Positions 1 through 9,299 of a stretch of DNA of 64,000 bases are shown here, one piece after another (position 1 is the first letter of the stretch; each line of letters opens with the position of its first letter). Below the pieces are notes generated by a model that was not told the DNA's origin, did not search any database, and saw nothing but the letters and a program-made list of their open reading frames with translations. Origin of the DNA: Balanoglossus misakiensis (lineage: Eukaryota; Hemichordata); contig JBECUI020000031.1 in NCBI GenBank assembly GCA_040954595.2, positions 235,417 through 299,416 on the forward strand. The letters run 5' to 3'. A program made the position numbers and the translations under genes.

Positions 1-537
1 GTCCAGAATAAGGAAAAAAAACAGGAGATACAGAAACTGTATCGGCATGAAACCAAAGAACTTTGTTGTGGAGATTTTTGAGAACGCTTCTGGAAACTTG
101 GCATAGTTCTCTGAACCGGCAATGATCATGGAAATACCTCGATACAGGTACATAGTAGCCAAGGTGGTCACCAGAGAGGGGATTTTAGTCTGGGATATAA
201 GGAGACCATTGATTAACCCTCCCAGAACGGATACCAGAATGCCCGCCGCCATGGCCAGGAACAAATTCTGGGTATTGACCCAGGTAAAACCAAAGACAAT
301 ACCACCCATCTGAAGATTGTAGCCGACACCAAGGTCAACACCGCCAGTGCTGATAATAAAGGTCATTCCCAGGGCCATCAAACCGATTTCACCGACAATG
401 GTAAACACATCAAAGAAAACCCGCGGTTGAAAAAACACCGGTTCAATAATACCGAAAAGACCCACAAGCCCCAGCAGTGTAAGAAAAAGAATAAACTGAT
501 GGTTCATGTGGAATATAAATTTCTTCTTATTGCCCAC
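1..537 (-). CDS. ABC sugar transporter permease (RbsC/RhaP type), 3' end outside window
   Basis: Reading the minus strand from 537 gives a hydrophobic protein with several membrane segments, including stretches such as LGMTFIISTGGVDLGVG and SLVTTLATMYLYRG. These are typical of BPD_transp_2 permeases for ribose, rhamnose and autoinducer-2 type ABC importers. It would form the inner-membrane channel together with the next permease. The start is a GTG at 537-535, because AAAGGAG lies seven bases before it; an in-frame ATG lies at 507. It overlaps the upstream permease by 11 bp, so the two are translationally coupled. The C-terminus lies beyond position 1. Substrate is not determined by sequence; the neighbouring rhamnose mutarotase suggests a pentose or deoxyhexose. 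Confidence 0.85.
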   Translation of the reverse strand, partial: MGNKKKFIFHMNHQFILFLTLLGLVGLFGIIEPVFFQPRVFFDVFTIVGEIGLMALGMTFIISTGGVDLGVGYNLQMGGIVFGFTWVNTQNLFLAMAAGILVSVLGGLINGLLISQTKIPSLVTTLATMYLYRGISMIIAGSENYAKFPEAFSKISTTKFFGFMPIQFLYLLFFFLILD

Positions 538-1537
538 CAGTTAGCTCCTTTTCAGATATATCTTTTCGATTTGACGAGCCTCGTTCTTGTTTCCTCCGTG
601 GGGAAAAATCAGCAATGCTAACGAATACGGCAACAAGTATAATGACCCCTTGAAGGGCAAATTGGTAATAGTCCTGAAAGCCCAAGTAGATCATGGCAAT
701 GCTGACAAGGTAAACGAACATGGAACCCAGAACCGCACCGATAATCTTTCCTGCTCCCCCGAAAATACTCAGGCCTCCTACCAGAGCCGCAGAAATAAAG
801 AACAATTCCCGCCCTATAAAGACCGAAGGCATAACCTCGTTGCGCGTCATGGCTCGAAGTAAGGCGGAAACACTGATGAGGAAGCCATGAACCAGAAAAA
901 CCTTAAAAACTGTTCTATTTGGGTTAATCCCGCTGTATATAGCGGATTGCTCGTTGCTGCCAACGGCATAGAGAGTTTTTCCGAATTTTGAATAGCCCAT
1001 AATAAAAATGAATACCCCGGAAACCAACAGGGCAATGATAAAGGTATAAGGGACAAGATCAAAAAGCCGCCCCCGGCCAAACCAAGTAAACTTGGGACCA
1101 AGATTCTCTATCCAACCGGACTGAGGAAGAAAAGTGACGTAGAATCCAACATGGACCATCATCATGGCCAAAGTAACCACAATGGAAGGGACCTTAAACT
1201 TAACGGTAATTAGCCCATTTAAACCCGAGAGAAACACACCAACAATAATGGCTGCGGGAACAAAAACTATCATGGGAGCTCCAGTCTTTACCAAGGCCCC
1301 AGCCGTGTAGGCCACAAAACCACTGATTGTTCCCATGGATATGTCTATATTCTTTGTCAGTATCACCATGGAAATCCCAATGGCGGCAACTATAGTGGGA
1401 CTTACATCCAACATGAAACTGTAGAGTCCCGACTTGCTGGCAAAGTTTGTGCTCAGAGAAAGAAAAAGGATAAGGGCTGCCACAATAATGGCAAGAATAC
1501 CTTCTCGACTAATACGGATTTTTCTGTTTTGACTCAT
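527..1537 (-). CDS. ABC sugar transporter permease (RbsC/RhaQ type)
   Basis: This 336-residue protein is mostly hydrophobic with about eight to ten predicted membrane spans. The NIDISMGTISGF segment near residue 62 and FGGAGKIIGAVLGS near residue 260 are characteristic of ribose/AI-2 family permeases (BPD_transp_2). The length is normal for the family. An AGAAGGA box precedes the ATG. It is the second gene after the ATPase in a binding protein-ATPase-permease-permease operon transcribed to the left. Two different permeases suggest a heterodimeric channel, as in rhamnose and AI-2 importers. The highly charged C-terminal tail (RRKQERGSSNRKD) is likely cytoplasmic. Confidence 0.9.
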   Translation of the reverse strand: MSQNRKIRISREGILAIIVAALILFLSLSTNFASKSGLYSFMLDVSPTIVAAIGISMVILTKNIDISMGTISGFVAYTAGALVKTGAPMIVFVPAAIIVGVFLSGLNGLITVKFKVPSIVVTLAMMMVHVGFYVTFLPQSGWIENLGPKFTWFGRGRLFDLVPYTFIIALLVSGVFIFIMGYSKFGKTLYAVGSNEQSAIYSGINPNRTVFKVFLVHGFLISVSALLRAMTRNEVMPSVFIGRELFFISAALVGGLSIFGGAGKIIGAVLGSMFVYLVSIAMIYLGFQDYYQFALQGVIILVAVFVSIADFSPRRKQERGSSNRKDISEKELTGGQ

Positions 1538-1559
1538 GTGATGTCCTTCTGAATTTGAC

Positions 1560-3059
1560 CTACAAGGCCATGGCTAGGATTTTTTTTTGGGACATATCAC
1601 TACGAGAAAGTTCACCGGCCATACGCCCTTCTTTCATGACAAAGACTCGATCACACATGCCCAATATCTCCGGTAGATCGCTGGAAATAAGAATGATTGA
1701 CCGTCCTTCCATAGCAAGTTCATTGATGATTCTATGGATCTCACTCTTGGCGCCAACGTCGATGCCCCGGGTCGGCTCATCCATAATAAGGATATTCGGA
1801 TTGATTACCAGAGACTTTGCCAGGGAAACTTTCTGCTGGTTCCCTCCCGAAAGCTTAGCCACAGTAAAATCTCTATCGGGGGTTTTTACCCCTAGTTTCT
1901 CTATGTATTCGTCAACATATTGTATCTCTGTGTTCTTTTTGACAATGCCTATACCGTTCGAAATCTGTGGCTGAAGCTTATGGGTAAGGTTTATCCTTAC
2001 AGACATATCCACAATCAATCCATAAGCTTTTCGATCTTCAGAAACATAATCAATACCAAGAGCCTGAGCTGAACGATAATTGGGAATAGAAACCAGCTTG
2101 CCCCCTATCATGATACTGCCAGAATCCGGCTTAGTGAGTCCGCAAATTGCCAGAGCCAGTTCCGTACGTCCTGCACCAGCCAAACCGGCCAAACCAAGAA
2201 TCTCACCCTTCCGAAGGTTGAGGTCGACATCATACAACACATCGCCCTGACTTATTCCCTTTGCCTCAAACACCACTTCCCCAAGCTCCACACTGGTCTT
2301 GGGGTAGAGTCGCTCAAGGCTCCGTCCCACCATCCAGGTTACCAATTGGTCCCTGTTCGTTGCCGATACTTCTGAAGTTGCGATACCGCAGCCGTCTCTG
2401 AGAACGGTCACCCGATCGGCAATTTCAAAGATTTCATCCAACCTATGGCTGATGTAAAGCATGGAATGCCCTTCGGAACGTAATTTGCGTATGACATTGA
2501 GAAGGGTATCAACCTCCTTATTCGTCAATGCGGCCGTTGGTTCGTCTAAAATGAGTATGGGAGAATCAAAAGTTAATGCCTTGGCAATTTCTATCATCTG
2601 CTTGGTGGCAACACCCAGCCTTGAAACAGTTGTGTCGAGATCAATAGACATTCCCAAGCGTTCAAAAATTTGTGTAGCCCTGCGCCGCATTGCAGGGTAA
2701 TCGTTGATTCTCAAAAAACCGAGGAAGGGCTTTTGGAGCTCGTGGCCTATGAAGATGTTCTCCAGAACGCTGAGCTCGGGAAACAGGCTCGATTCCTGAT
2801 AAATTATAGCGATTCCCTTGGTATAGGCATCGTGAGGATCGTGAATTATACATTCCTCTCCATTTAAGCTTATGGAGCCAGCATCAGGAGAATGCACACC
2901 ACAGACAATCTTGATCAGTGTCGATTTCCCGGCACCGTTTTCCCCGCAAATAGCAAGGACCTCGCTTTTCCTGAGCTCCAAAGAGACATTAGAAAGGGCC
3001 TTAACACCTGGAAATGACTTCTCTATGTTGCTAACACGGAGTATTACTTCTTTATTCAT
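1560..3059 (-). CDS. Sugar ABC transporter ATPase with two ABC domains (RbsA/MglA type)
   Basis: The 499-residue protein holds two fused nucleotide-binding domains, as in RbsA, MglA, XylG and RhaT-type ATPases. The first has Walker A GENGAGKST at about residues 39-47 and Walker B LILDEPTAAL. The second has the degenerate Walker A GLAGAGRTE near residue 293, an intact signature LSGGNQQKVSLAKSL near 405, and Walker B LIMDEPTRGIDVGAK. A degenerate second P-loop is normal in this family. It energises the two downstream permeases at the inner membrane. The gene is 108 bp after the binding-protein gene and 22 bp before the first permease, so all four are one operon. No convincing ribosome-binding site precedes the ATG. 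Confidence 0.93.
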   Translation of the reverse strand: MNKEVILRVSNIEKSFPGVKALSNVSLELRKSEVLAICGENGAGKSTLIKIVCGVHSPDAGSISLNGEECIIHDPHDAYTKGIAIIYQESSLFPELSVLENIFIGHELQKPFLGFLRINDYPAMRRRATQIFERLGMSIDLDTTVSRLGVATKQMIEIAKALTFDSPILILDEPTAALTNKEVDTLLNVIRKLRSEGHSMLYISHRLDEIFEIADRVTVLRDGCGIATSEVSATNRDQLVTWMVGRSLERLYPKTSVELGEVVFEAKGISQGDVLYDVDLNLRKGEILGLAGLAGAGRTELALAICGLTKPDSGSIMIGGKLVSIPNYRSAQALGIDYVSEDRKAYGLIVDMSVRINLTHKLQPQISNGIGIVKKNTEIQYVDEYIEKLGVKTPDRDFTVAKLSGGNQQKVSLAKSLVINPNILIMDEPTRGIDVGAKSEIHRIINELAMEGRSIILISSDLPEILGMCDRVFVMKEGRMAGELSRSDMSQKKILAMAL

Positions 3060-3166
3060 ATAAAAACAGATCCACTATAACTAGCTACTAAGGAATTCTG
3101 GGATCCTGATATGACACATAAAAGCCAGGAAGGCTCTTCCCAGCTTTTATGTGAGGCTATTGGAGA

Positions 3167-4318
3167 TTATTTAAGGAAATACTCCATTCCATGATCATCA
3201 GTGGGATAACCACGGAAACGATTGATATTGGTAAGGTTCCAAACTATGGGAGGACCAAGAACAATCTCGTTATTCGCCAGAATCTTATGACCTTCCCTGG
3301 GATAACTCACAACGGAACCGTCTACAAAGTTGATGGTCATGTTCGTTCCGCTCAAAGGGCTGGGATATCGGGAGCCAGTAGGCTCACGACCTTCCAGTAC
3401 ATCATAAGCGACATGCATAGCGAGATAACCAAGGTCAAAGGGCTGCCACAGGACAACACCTGACATTCTCCCTGCTTCCATGTCGTTGCGGGAGCTTTCA
3501 GGTACGCTGATCCCCACAATTTTTACAGCGTCTTCAATGCCAAGCTGATCGCGTGCCGAGGAAACAGCCGGAACCGTGTTTGACGATAAGGCAACGATGC
3601 CCTTGATGTCACTGTTGGCAGAAAGTAGTGCCTTGACCTTCTCATCAGCGGTGCCTTGATCGTTTCCAGCATAAACAATTTCGTTGGGACTCCGTAACAA
3701 ATCAACATGCGCATACTCGCCGCCCATCTTCGATTCGTATTCTTGAATAATAGCATTCAGCCAGGCATTCTGGTTGGGAGAGTCATTGGTCGTGGAAACT
3801 AACGCCACCTTGGCCTTATTAGAAGCGGAGTATCCCGCCTTAAGCTCACCGGAGATTCCCTGAAAGGTCGCAATGCCGATAGCATCAAATTCGCCTTGGT
3901 TAACAAAGAAATCACGGGCTTCCGCTTGGACATCGGCATCCCAGGTAATAACCTTAATCCCCATGCTCATAGCCTCTTTCAGAGTTGAGGCATAGCTATC
4001 GGGATCGAGTGCAGAAACCAGAATGGCATCGTAACCACGATCGATAAAGCTTTGGATGTAGTTCTTTTGGTTGGCCGCCGAAGTTTGAGACATGGTGTCA
4101 CCAACCCAGTCAAACTGAACATTCCCAAGTTCATCGGCAGCAGTTTGGAAACCGTTCCGACAGGCAATAAAATAATCTTCAGCAATAAATTTAGGAATTA
4201 CTCCCACCTTATATATCTTTTGTCCATCCATACCACTGCTTTCGCCACTCCCGCCTGCAAATAAAGGCAGAACGGCAAAGGCAACAAGAACAAAAATACC
4301 AGCAATAATTTTTTTCAT
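3167..4318 (-). CDS. Periplasmic sugar-binding protein of ABC importer (type 1 PBP)
   Basis: The 383-residue protein begins with a signal peptide: KK, a hydrophobic core and an FAGGSGESSG end, a form common in Treponema binding proteins. There is no lipobox cysteine, so it is probably cleaved or anchored differently. The mature part follows the Peripla_BP_4 pattern (KVGVIPKF, IQSFIDRGYDAILVSALDP, KVITWDADV, IVALSSNTVPA). It binds the sugar and delivers it to the permease pair downstream. AAGGAG lies just before the ATG. The region 4319-4628 upstream separates it from the isomerase gene and probably carries its own promoter, as expected because the binding protein is needed in excess. Ligand unknown; RhaS-like and other deoxy-sugar binding is possible. 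Confidence 0.88.
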   Translation of the reverse strand: MKKIIAGIFVLVAFAVLPLFAGGSGESSGMDGQKIYKVGVIPKFIAEDYFIACRNGFQTAADELGNVQFDWVGDTMSQTSAANQKNYIQSFIDRGYDAILVSALDPDSYASTLKEAMSMGIKVITWDADVQAEARDFFVNQGEFDAIGIATFQGISGELKAGYSASNKAKVALVSTTNDSPNQNAWLNAIIQEYESKMGGEYAHVDLLRSPNEIVYAGNDQGTADEKVKALLSANSDIKGIVALSSNTVPAVSSARDQLGIEDAVKIVGISVPESSRNDMEAGRMSGVVLWQPFDLGYLAMHVAYDVLEGREPTGSRYPSPLSGTNMTINFVDGSVVSYPREGHKILANNEIVLGPPIVWNLTNINRFRGYPTDDHGMEYFLK

Positions 4319-4564
4319 ATAGCTCCTTATCTCCTCCTTGAAATTAATAGATTATTAGGAAACTTCTTTTTATCTGAAGTTGTTAGACCTAATCAATAGA
4401 TAATAGCTAAAAACAAAGATGATACATGCAAGTATGCTAACATTCTTCAGCATATATTACCAGCTCTGCTTTTTAATCCGATTAGGCTCGACAATAGTTT
4501 ATTTCCAGTCCTTAAGGAAATGTTAATTCCGATAAAATAGATGTGCTTTTCACCAAGTATCACA

Positions 4565-4592
4565 ACTTACATTGATTCTAGTCAATGTAAGT
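4565..4592. promoter_or_regulatory. Perfect 11-bp inverted repeat between isomerase gene and binding-protein gene
   Basis: The arms acttacattga (4565-4575) and tcaatgtaagt (4582-4592) are exact reverse complements separated by six bases. The site lies 37 bp past the stop of the isomerase gene and about 250 bp upstream of the binding-protein start. No T-run follows on either strand, so it could be a weak terminator/processing hairpin or an operator. The rest of 4319-4628 is A+T-rich with no open reading frame, consistent with a promoter region. Confidence 0.5.
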
Positions 4593-4628
4593 AGCCTGCC
4601 TGCAAGTTTGCCCCGGAATTCCTCAGGG

Positions 4629-5549
4629 CTATCCTCCCCGAGCATAGCAAGTCTTTAAAGTCTTGATAGATTCTTCGATTTCCCGGGCAAGGAGGTAGTC
4701 GGAATAGTCCCGGCCAAGCTTGGGACCGGGAAGTTCCAGATAGCCTATAGGGTCAGGACATGGAAGCTCGTCCTGACGAGTCTCCAGAATCTTTAAGACA
4801 GTGACTGGATTGACAATACCCCTCTTCATATCCTCTGCCCCAAACCCAAAGGTGGAATGAAACAGGGAATCGGTATTTTTAAAATGGAACTCCCACAGCC
4901 AGGGAATTCCATGAGCAAAGAGAACCATATGATCATGAGTAACCAGGCCCTCCTTATTCGCATAACCGTGGGCAGTATCACCACAGAGAAGAACAGGGAC
5001 CATTGATTTGGAGGTATGGGCACTGGCCTCCTCAAAAAAACGCATGTAACGGATAATTTCTTCAGGAAGCGTGGGAGGCTCCGCCAAGCATGACATAGGT
5101 TCCACAGTAAGAGCCTTAAGACCAACTTCGGCGGCATATTGGGCCAGAAAGACCATGGCTTCCAGATAGTTGAGATTCCCCTGCTCCTTATAGTGTTTCT
5201 GATCTCGCAGCACGGCTCCCGGATTGGAGCCTACGGTTTCAGCACCCAGGAGAACTCCTATCTCAATATAGCGGCAGTAGGCATCTCTGGCTGCCTGATG
5301 GAGATGTTCATCCTCAATAAAAAAGCCTCCAAGTTCGCGGTAAGAGGTGAAGCAACTACGGATTTTAATTCCATAATCCTCAGCCTGACACCGAATCCTG
5401 AGGAAGTAGCTGTCGGGAAGTCGATACATTTCAGGAAAAGAGCCGAACTGCAGGTTGACGAGTTTCAGGCGGTTCATCAGTTTGAATAGCCAGGGATAGC
5501 TGTATCGATATTGAATGGGATCGGCTTTAATACCGATTTCCGTTTTCAT
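4629..5549 (-). CDS. Xylose isomerase-like TIM-barrel protein (sugar isomerase/epimerase)
   Basis: This 306-residue protein has the general pattern of the AP_endonuc_2 / sugar phosphate isomerase-epimerase superfamily. Conserved acidic and histidine residues appear at ALTVEPM, CGDTAHG and WEFHFKNTD, where these TIM barrels bind a divalent metal. It probably interconverts a keto and aldo sugar or sugar phosphate in the cytoplasm. GGAG lies eight bases upstream of the ATG, and only three bases separate it from the preceding dehydrogenase, so the two are cotranscribed. The pair lies upstream of the ABC importer and next to an AraC regulator, which supports a role in catabolism of the imported sugar. 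The precise substrate cannot be read from sequence. Confidence 0.75.
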   Translation of the reverse strand: MKTEIGIKADPIQYRYSYPWLFKLMNRLKLVNLQFGSFPEMYRLPDSYFLRIRCQAEDYGIKIRSCFTSYRELGGFFIEDEHLHQAARDAYCRYIEIGVLLGAETVGSNPGAVLRDQKHYKEQGNLNYLEAMVFLAQYAAEVGLKALTVEPMSCLAEPPTLPEEIIRYMRFFEEASAHTSKSMVPVLLCGDTAHGYANKEGLVTHDHMVLFAHGIPWLWEFHFKNTDSLFHSTFGFGAEDMKRGIVNPVTVLKILETRQDELPCPDPIGYLELPGPKLGRDYSDYLLAREIEESIKTLKTCYARGG

Positions 5550-5552
5550 GGT

Positions 5553-6590
5553 TTATTCTCCACTGCAAAAAATGACTTTGTTGTACCATAGGGTCTTTCT
5601 GAACATGGCTGTGAGCATGCTAGGACCATCCTTCAGGGCTAGGCAATGACTAACGAGAGGTTTGAGCTCGATATCTTTGCCCATGGCAGCCAACACTCGA
5701 GTCCAATCATCTTTTCCCCGCGGTACTCCCTTGCTGTTCCACACACCATAAATGCTAAGCTCCCGGCGCAGTATGGTAGAGAACTCCGCCTCGGGAATTG
5801 AAAAATTACCATGAATATTACCCAGAAAAACTACCTGACCAAAAAGCCCTGCCGAAGCGAGTGCCTGCCTGAAAGTAAGAGGCAAACCGCAGGCCTCCAC
5901 AACAAGATCGGCACCTCCCCCAGTCAGTGAGTGAATGCTTTCTACCGGGTCCTTCTCTGCCGGGTCGACCGCTGTAAGATCCATATCGGCCGCAATAGCA
6001 CGCTTTTTCTTGTCCGGTTCCACCAGAATCACAGGACGACAACCGCAAAGCCAAAGCCATTGGGCCGCCATGTTTCCTATAGGTCCCCCACCTATAACGG
6101 CTGCCGACATACCAGGCTGGGCTTTGAACTTGGAAACGGCATGATAAGCAACGGCACAGGGCTCAGTCATAGCAGCAAGTACTGGATCCACATGGGGAGG
6201 CAGAGGGATAAGATTAAACTCAGGTACCCAAAGAAACTCCTGAAAGCCACCATCTCGACGGGAACCGAAATAATCATAATTCCGAGACAGGGCAAATTCA
6301 CCAATCTGGTTAATGCTTTCGGAAAAATCTGGAAGAAGTGGAAAAATAGCTACCTTATCCCCAAGGGAAAAACTCCCTCCAGAAGGTCCCTGTTCTATAA
6401 TACCGGAAAGCTCATGGCCCATGACCAGAGGATAGCTGTAGGCTCCTCCAAGGAATCCTCGAGTCAGATCCGAGCCGCAGACTCCTGCCGCAATAATGCG
6501 AACCAGGTAGGGATTGATACCAAATGGTTCAGGTAGAGGACGTTCCTGCACAACTAGTTTACCCTTGCCCACCAAAGTAAGTGCCAACAT
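5553..6590 (-). CDS. MDR-family alcohol/polyol dehydrogenase lacking the structural-zinc cysteines
   Basis: The 345-residue protein is a medium-chain dehydrogenase related to threonine and galactitol-1-phosphate dehydrogenases. The catalytic zinc region is present (AAGVCGSD near residue 35; GHELSG near 60), as is the nucleotide-binding VIGGGPIGNMAAQWL near 165. The lobe that normally carries four structural-zinc cysteines (about residues 85-120) reads LLPDFSESINQIGEF, with no cysteine. This points to a zinc-lobe-free subgroup rather than decay, as the frame is intact. It probably oxidises a sugar alcohol or its phosphate with NAD(P). It leads the two-gene unit with the TIM-barrel isomerase. 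No strong Shine-Dalgarno sequence precedes the ATG. Confidence 0.82.
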   Translation of the reverse strand: MLALTLVGKGKLVVQERPLPEPFGINPYLVRIIAAGVCGSDLTRGFLGGAYSYPLVMGHELSGIIEQGPSGGSFSLGDKVAIFPLLPDFSESINQIGEFALSRNYDYFGSRRDGGFQEFLWVPEFNLIPLPPHVDPVLAAMTEPCAVAYHAVSKFKAQPGMSAAVIGGGPIGNMAAQWLWLCGCRPVILVEPDKKKRAIAADMDLTAVDPAEKDPVESIHSLTGGGADLVVEACGLPLTFRQALASAGLFGQVVFLGNIHGNFSIPEAEFSTILRRELSIYGVWNSKGVPRGKDDWTRVLAAMGKDIELKPLVSHCLALKDGPSMLTAMFRKTLWYNKVIFCSGE

Positions 6591-7095
6591 GGTTGTTCTA
6601 TGGTAGCCCCCCCAAAAACCCTCGTCAATCTCTTACGATACCCCCCTATTTTACTCAAGCCAATGGGCAGGGCCTTATCTTCGCGGATACACAGCAATTA
6701 TGAACCTGTTTGCTAAGAATCTCCCCGGCAATGTCTGCCCAATGGCTTCAACCTCATGCTGATAGGCAACTCGTAAAAGAAAAATATGACTTCGCTTAAA
6801 GATTAGAGAACAGCAATATTGTAATTCCTTTTGTCAGCAAGGTCTTACAAGACTCCGGTTTTCCTTTAATTAAAAACGTACAAGTAAAAATCCCTTCCGT
6901 ATCAATTTTTTTCCTAAAAACAAAAGAAGTTATATTGAACATCAAAGCCGTCAACAAAAGAGGAAAGTTCATTAATAGCTGAAATTCAGAATAACAATGA
7001 CGACTTTCTCATTTTTAACAAAACGCCTAAGCTGCCGAAGGTCTGCTGATTTTAGTTGAATGGGAAGGCTAAGGCCCTGCCCTAGTGAAAAAAGA
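6591..7095. other. 505-bp intergenic region between two dehydrogenase genes
   Basis: No reading frame here looks coding. The sequence is A+T-rich around 6770-7020 and presumably contains the promoter for the left-going dehydrogenase-isomerase pair. An imperfect inverted repeat (gccaatgggcag at about 6659, ctgcccaatggc at about 6736) is visible but has a mismatched centre. I see no RNA gene. Confidence 0.4.
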
Positions 7096-8208
7096 TTAGG
7101 AGTTCTTTTCCCAGTCTATCATGACCTTCAAGCTGTCTGGTTCGGAGGCCCGTTGGAAAGCATCAGAGAGCTTAGAGGGAGTAAAAAGCTCATTTTCGCC
7201 GGTCATGCGTTTCAAAAGAGGTAACTTCCCTTCGCTAATGAGTCGATGAGCCAGGCTAATACCGTGTTGGGTGGAACCGTGTGTCGCCTGATAGCACTGA
7301 AACTTGTAATGCACATCGTTGTTTAAATCAAGGTCTATGGCTATGGATGGCTTTGTCCCACTACTTTTTACCCCAGCATGAACATCTAAGACAGAGGCAT
7401 GCCCCATAAGCTCGACACCTAACCGGTATGCGGCTTCGGCCGAGACATTTACCATGATAAAGTGAGCTTCGTTGAAGGGCCGACATTCCGCTAGGATCTT
7501 TTCCTTTACTTCGCCGGTCCATAGGATTCCCTTTACACGCTCTCCTCCAAAGTCCCTCAGGACCCGCCGCAACCTTTCCTGGCCACGATTGACAATGATT
7601 ACCTTTCTAGCTCCTAGGGCCAGGGCATTTTGAAGGGCATAGGTCCCTTGAGACCCGGCACCAATCAGAACAACATTCCTGCCTTCAATACAATGGTTGA
7701 CCCTGGTCATGCCTTCAAGATTGCAGGCCAGTGGTTCAAGATGACAGGCTTCTTCTGGGGTGACGGGAGGCTCAAACTTCATAATAGGACCTAGGTCAAC
7801 AAACCAACCAGGCAGAATGGCATAGTCACGGGCAAAGCCGGGAAACTCATGTCCAGTAGCCTGGGTTTGGGGACAACTGGTCCAATCTCCAAGACCCTCA
7901 TCCCCGCAATACCTGCAGGAACGGTCTCCGCAGGGGATATCGCAGCCCAAACCCACAAGTTCGCCAACCTTAAATTTGCTTACCCCTTTACCGACAGCAT
8001 CTACCCGGCATGCGGCCTCATGCAAGATTACCGCTGGCCATTCTCTAATTCGGGGAAGTCCATGTTTATAAATAGCAATGTCGGACCGGCATATAGAGGT
8101 TCGGAGAGTTTTTAATCTAATTTCTCCAGGGGCAGGCTCAGCAATGGTCTCCTCCACCGCTGTAAACCTTCCTCCAGGCTTGTTCAAATAGTACACTATG
8201 TTTTTCAT
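7096..8208 (-). CDS. Zinc-dependent MDR alcohol dehydrogenase (sugar/polyol type)
   Basis: The 370-residue protein has the catalytic zinc segment RTSICRSDIAIYKHG near residue 38 and ILHEAA near 61. Unlike its neighbour, it has a cysteine-rich structural-zinc lobe (CDIPCGDRSCRYCGDEG, about residues 90-110). The NAD-binding motif is VLIGAGSQGTYALQ near residue 182. It likely oxidises a sugar, polyol or sugar phosphate in the same pathway as the first dehydrogenase. It is transcribed to the left, 56 bp downstream of the AraC-type regulator, so it may share that transcript. Substrate is unknown; sorbitol/sorbose-phosphate-like enzymes are the nearest general group I recognise. Confidence 0.8.
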   Translation of the reverse strand: MKNIVYYLNKPGGRFTAVEETIAEPAPGEIRLKTLRTSICRSDIAIYKHGLPRIREWPAVILHEAACRVDAVGKGVSKFKVGELVGLGCDIPCGDRSCRYCGDEGLGDWTSCPQTQATGHEFPGFARDYAILPGWFVDLGPIMKFEPPVTPEEACHLEPLACNLEGMTRVNHCIEGRNVVLIGAGSQGTYALQNALALGARKVIIVNRGQERLRRVLRDFGGERVKGILWTGEVKEKILAECRPFNEAHFIMVNVSAEAAYRLGVELMGHASVLDVHAGVKSSGTKPSIAIDLDLNNDVHYKFQCYQATHGSTQHGISLAHRLISEGKLPLLKRMTGENELFTPSKLSDAFQRASEPDSLKVMIDWEKNS

Positions 8209-8264
8209 GCTTGTTTATATTATTTTAAACAGCTGTGATAAACAATGTGGAAAGCCTCATACTC

Positions 8265-9146
8265 TTATTTTTCGTTTGAGGCCCACTGGCTTGGAGTAAT
8301 CCCGGTTTTTTTTTTGAACATTTTTGAAAAATGGTAGGGATCGTTAAAGTTAAGATCGAATGCCACTTCCTTGACGGACATCGTCTTGGTTTCAAGAAGT
8401 TCTTTGGACTTGTTAATTTTGAGATGAAGGAAATATTGGTAGGGAGACATTCCAGTGTAATTCTTGAATATCCTGCGAAAACTCGTTGGATTGATCCCTA
8501 TCTCGGAAGCAATAGCATCGATCAGAACCTTTTTGGAAAATCTGTCAGCAAAGATCGCTTTGGCTAGTTCAACAATAGTCTCGGCACTATCTGGTTGGAG
8601 AAAAGCTTTGCGATAAGAAATAAACTTTGAGAGGATATAGATAACCATGGCACCGATCTGCAGCTGGTAACCAGGCCTCTCAAACCGAGCGAGCAGCAGG
8701 ACTTCCTGAAAGGCCCTAATAATATCTGCATGCAGGCCTATTTCCAATATCGGCTGCCTCACATCCAGAAACTTCCGCTCGAAAATTGTATCAATGAAAG
8801 AACCCTTACAACCTATCCAATACTCATCCCAACCAATAGAATCGTAGGGTCTATACCAATGCCTGACCCCAGGAAGCAGCAGGAATGCCGTGCCGGGACT
8901 AATGGAGAATTCGCCACTTGAACAGCGAAAAACCCCTCCTCCCCTTGTCACGTAGACAATGGCGTATTCGGAGAGGATACGCCCCTGGTCCCAGTCAAAG
9001 AAGTACTGAGACGGATGACACTCGGGATGGGGAGGATAGACCTCCCAAGGGTGCGTTTGCGCAAAACCCACCGTAGTGGCATAGCATTGCCAAGCCTGAT
9101 CTTCTTCGCTAAAGGTAAGGTATTTGGCGAATTCCTTATCGCCCAT
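8265..9146 (-). CDS. AraC-family transcriptional regulator
   Basis: The 293-residue protein has an N-terminal cupin-like sensing domain (GTAFLLLPGVRHWYRP near residue 90) and a C-terminal double helix-turn-helix (about residues 190-290). The latter includes IASEIGINPTSFRRIFKNYTGMSPYQYFLHLKIN-type residues and the hallmark NFNDPYHFSKMFKKKTGITPSQW. It probably senses the sugar and activates the dehydrogenase genes to its left and the divergent operon starting at 9300. The 153-bp divergent spacer would hold its binding sites; I cannot point to a specific repeat there. Confidence 0.9.
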   Translation of the reverse strand: MGDKEFAKYLTFSEEDQAWQCYATTVGFAQTHPWEVYPPHPECHPSQYFFDWDQGRILSEYAIVYVTRGGGVFRCSSGEFSISPGTAFLLLPGVRHWYRPYDSIGWDEYWIGCKGSFIDTIFERKFLDVRQPILEIGLHADIIRAFQEVLLLARFERPGYQLQIGAMVIYILSKFISYRKAFLQPDSAETIVELAKAIFADRFSKKVLIDAIASEIGINPTSFRRIFKNYTGMSPYQYFLHLKINKSKELLETKTMSVKEVAFDLNFNDPYHFSKMFKKKTGITPSQWASNEK

Positions 9147-9299
9147 AAGGCTCTAGTATAAAGAACAAGAGCATAAAGAACAAGTATGGGCCATCTAATT
9201 CAGATTTCCAGTGGAAAATACATTAAAATTATCAGAATAAACATTTCTTAAAAGATGTATGGTTACCAACATGAATTATTATCAACCTGGAGGTAAAAT

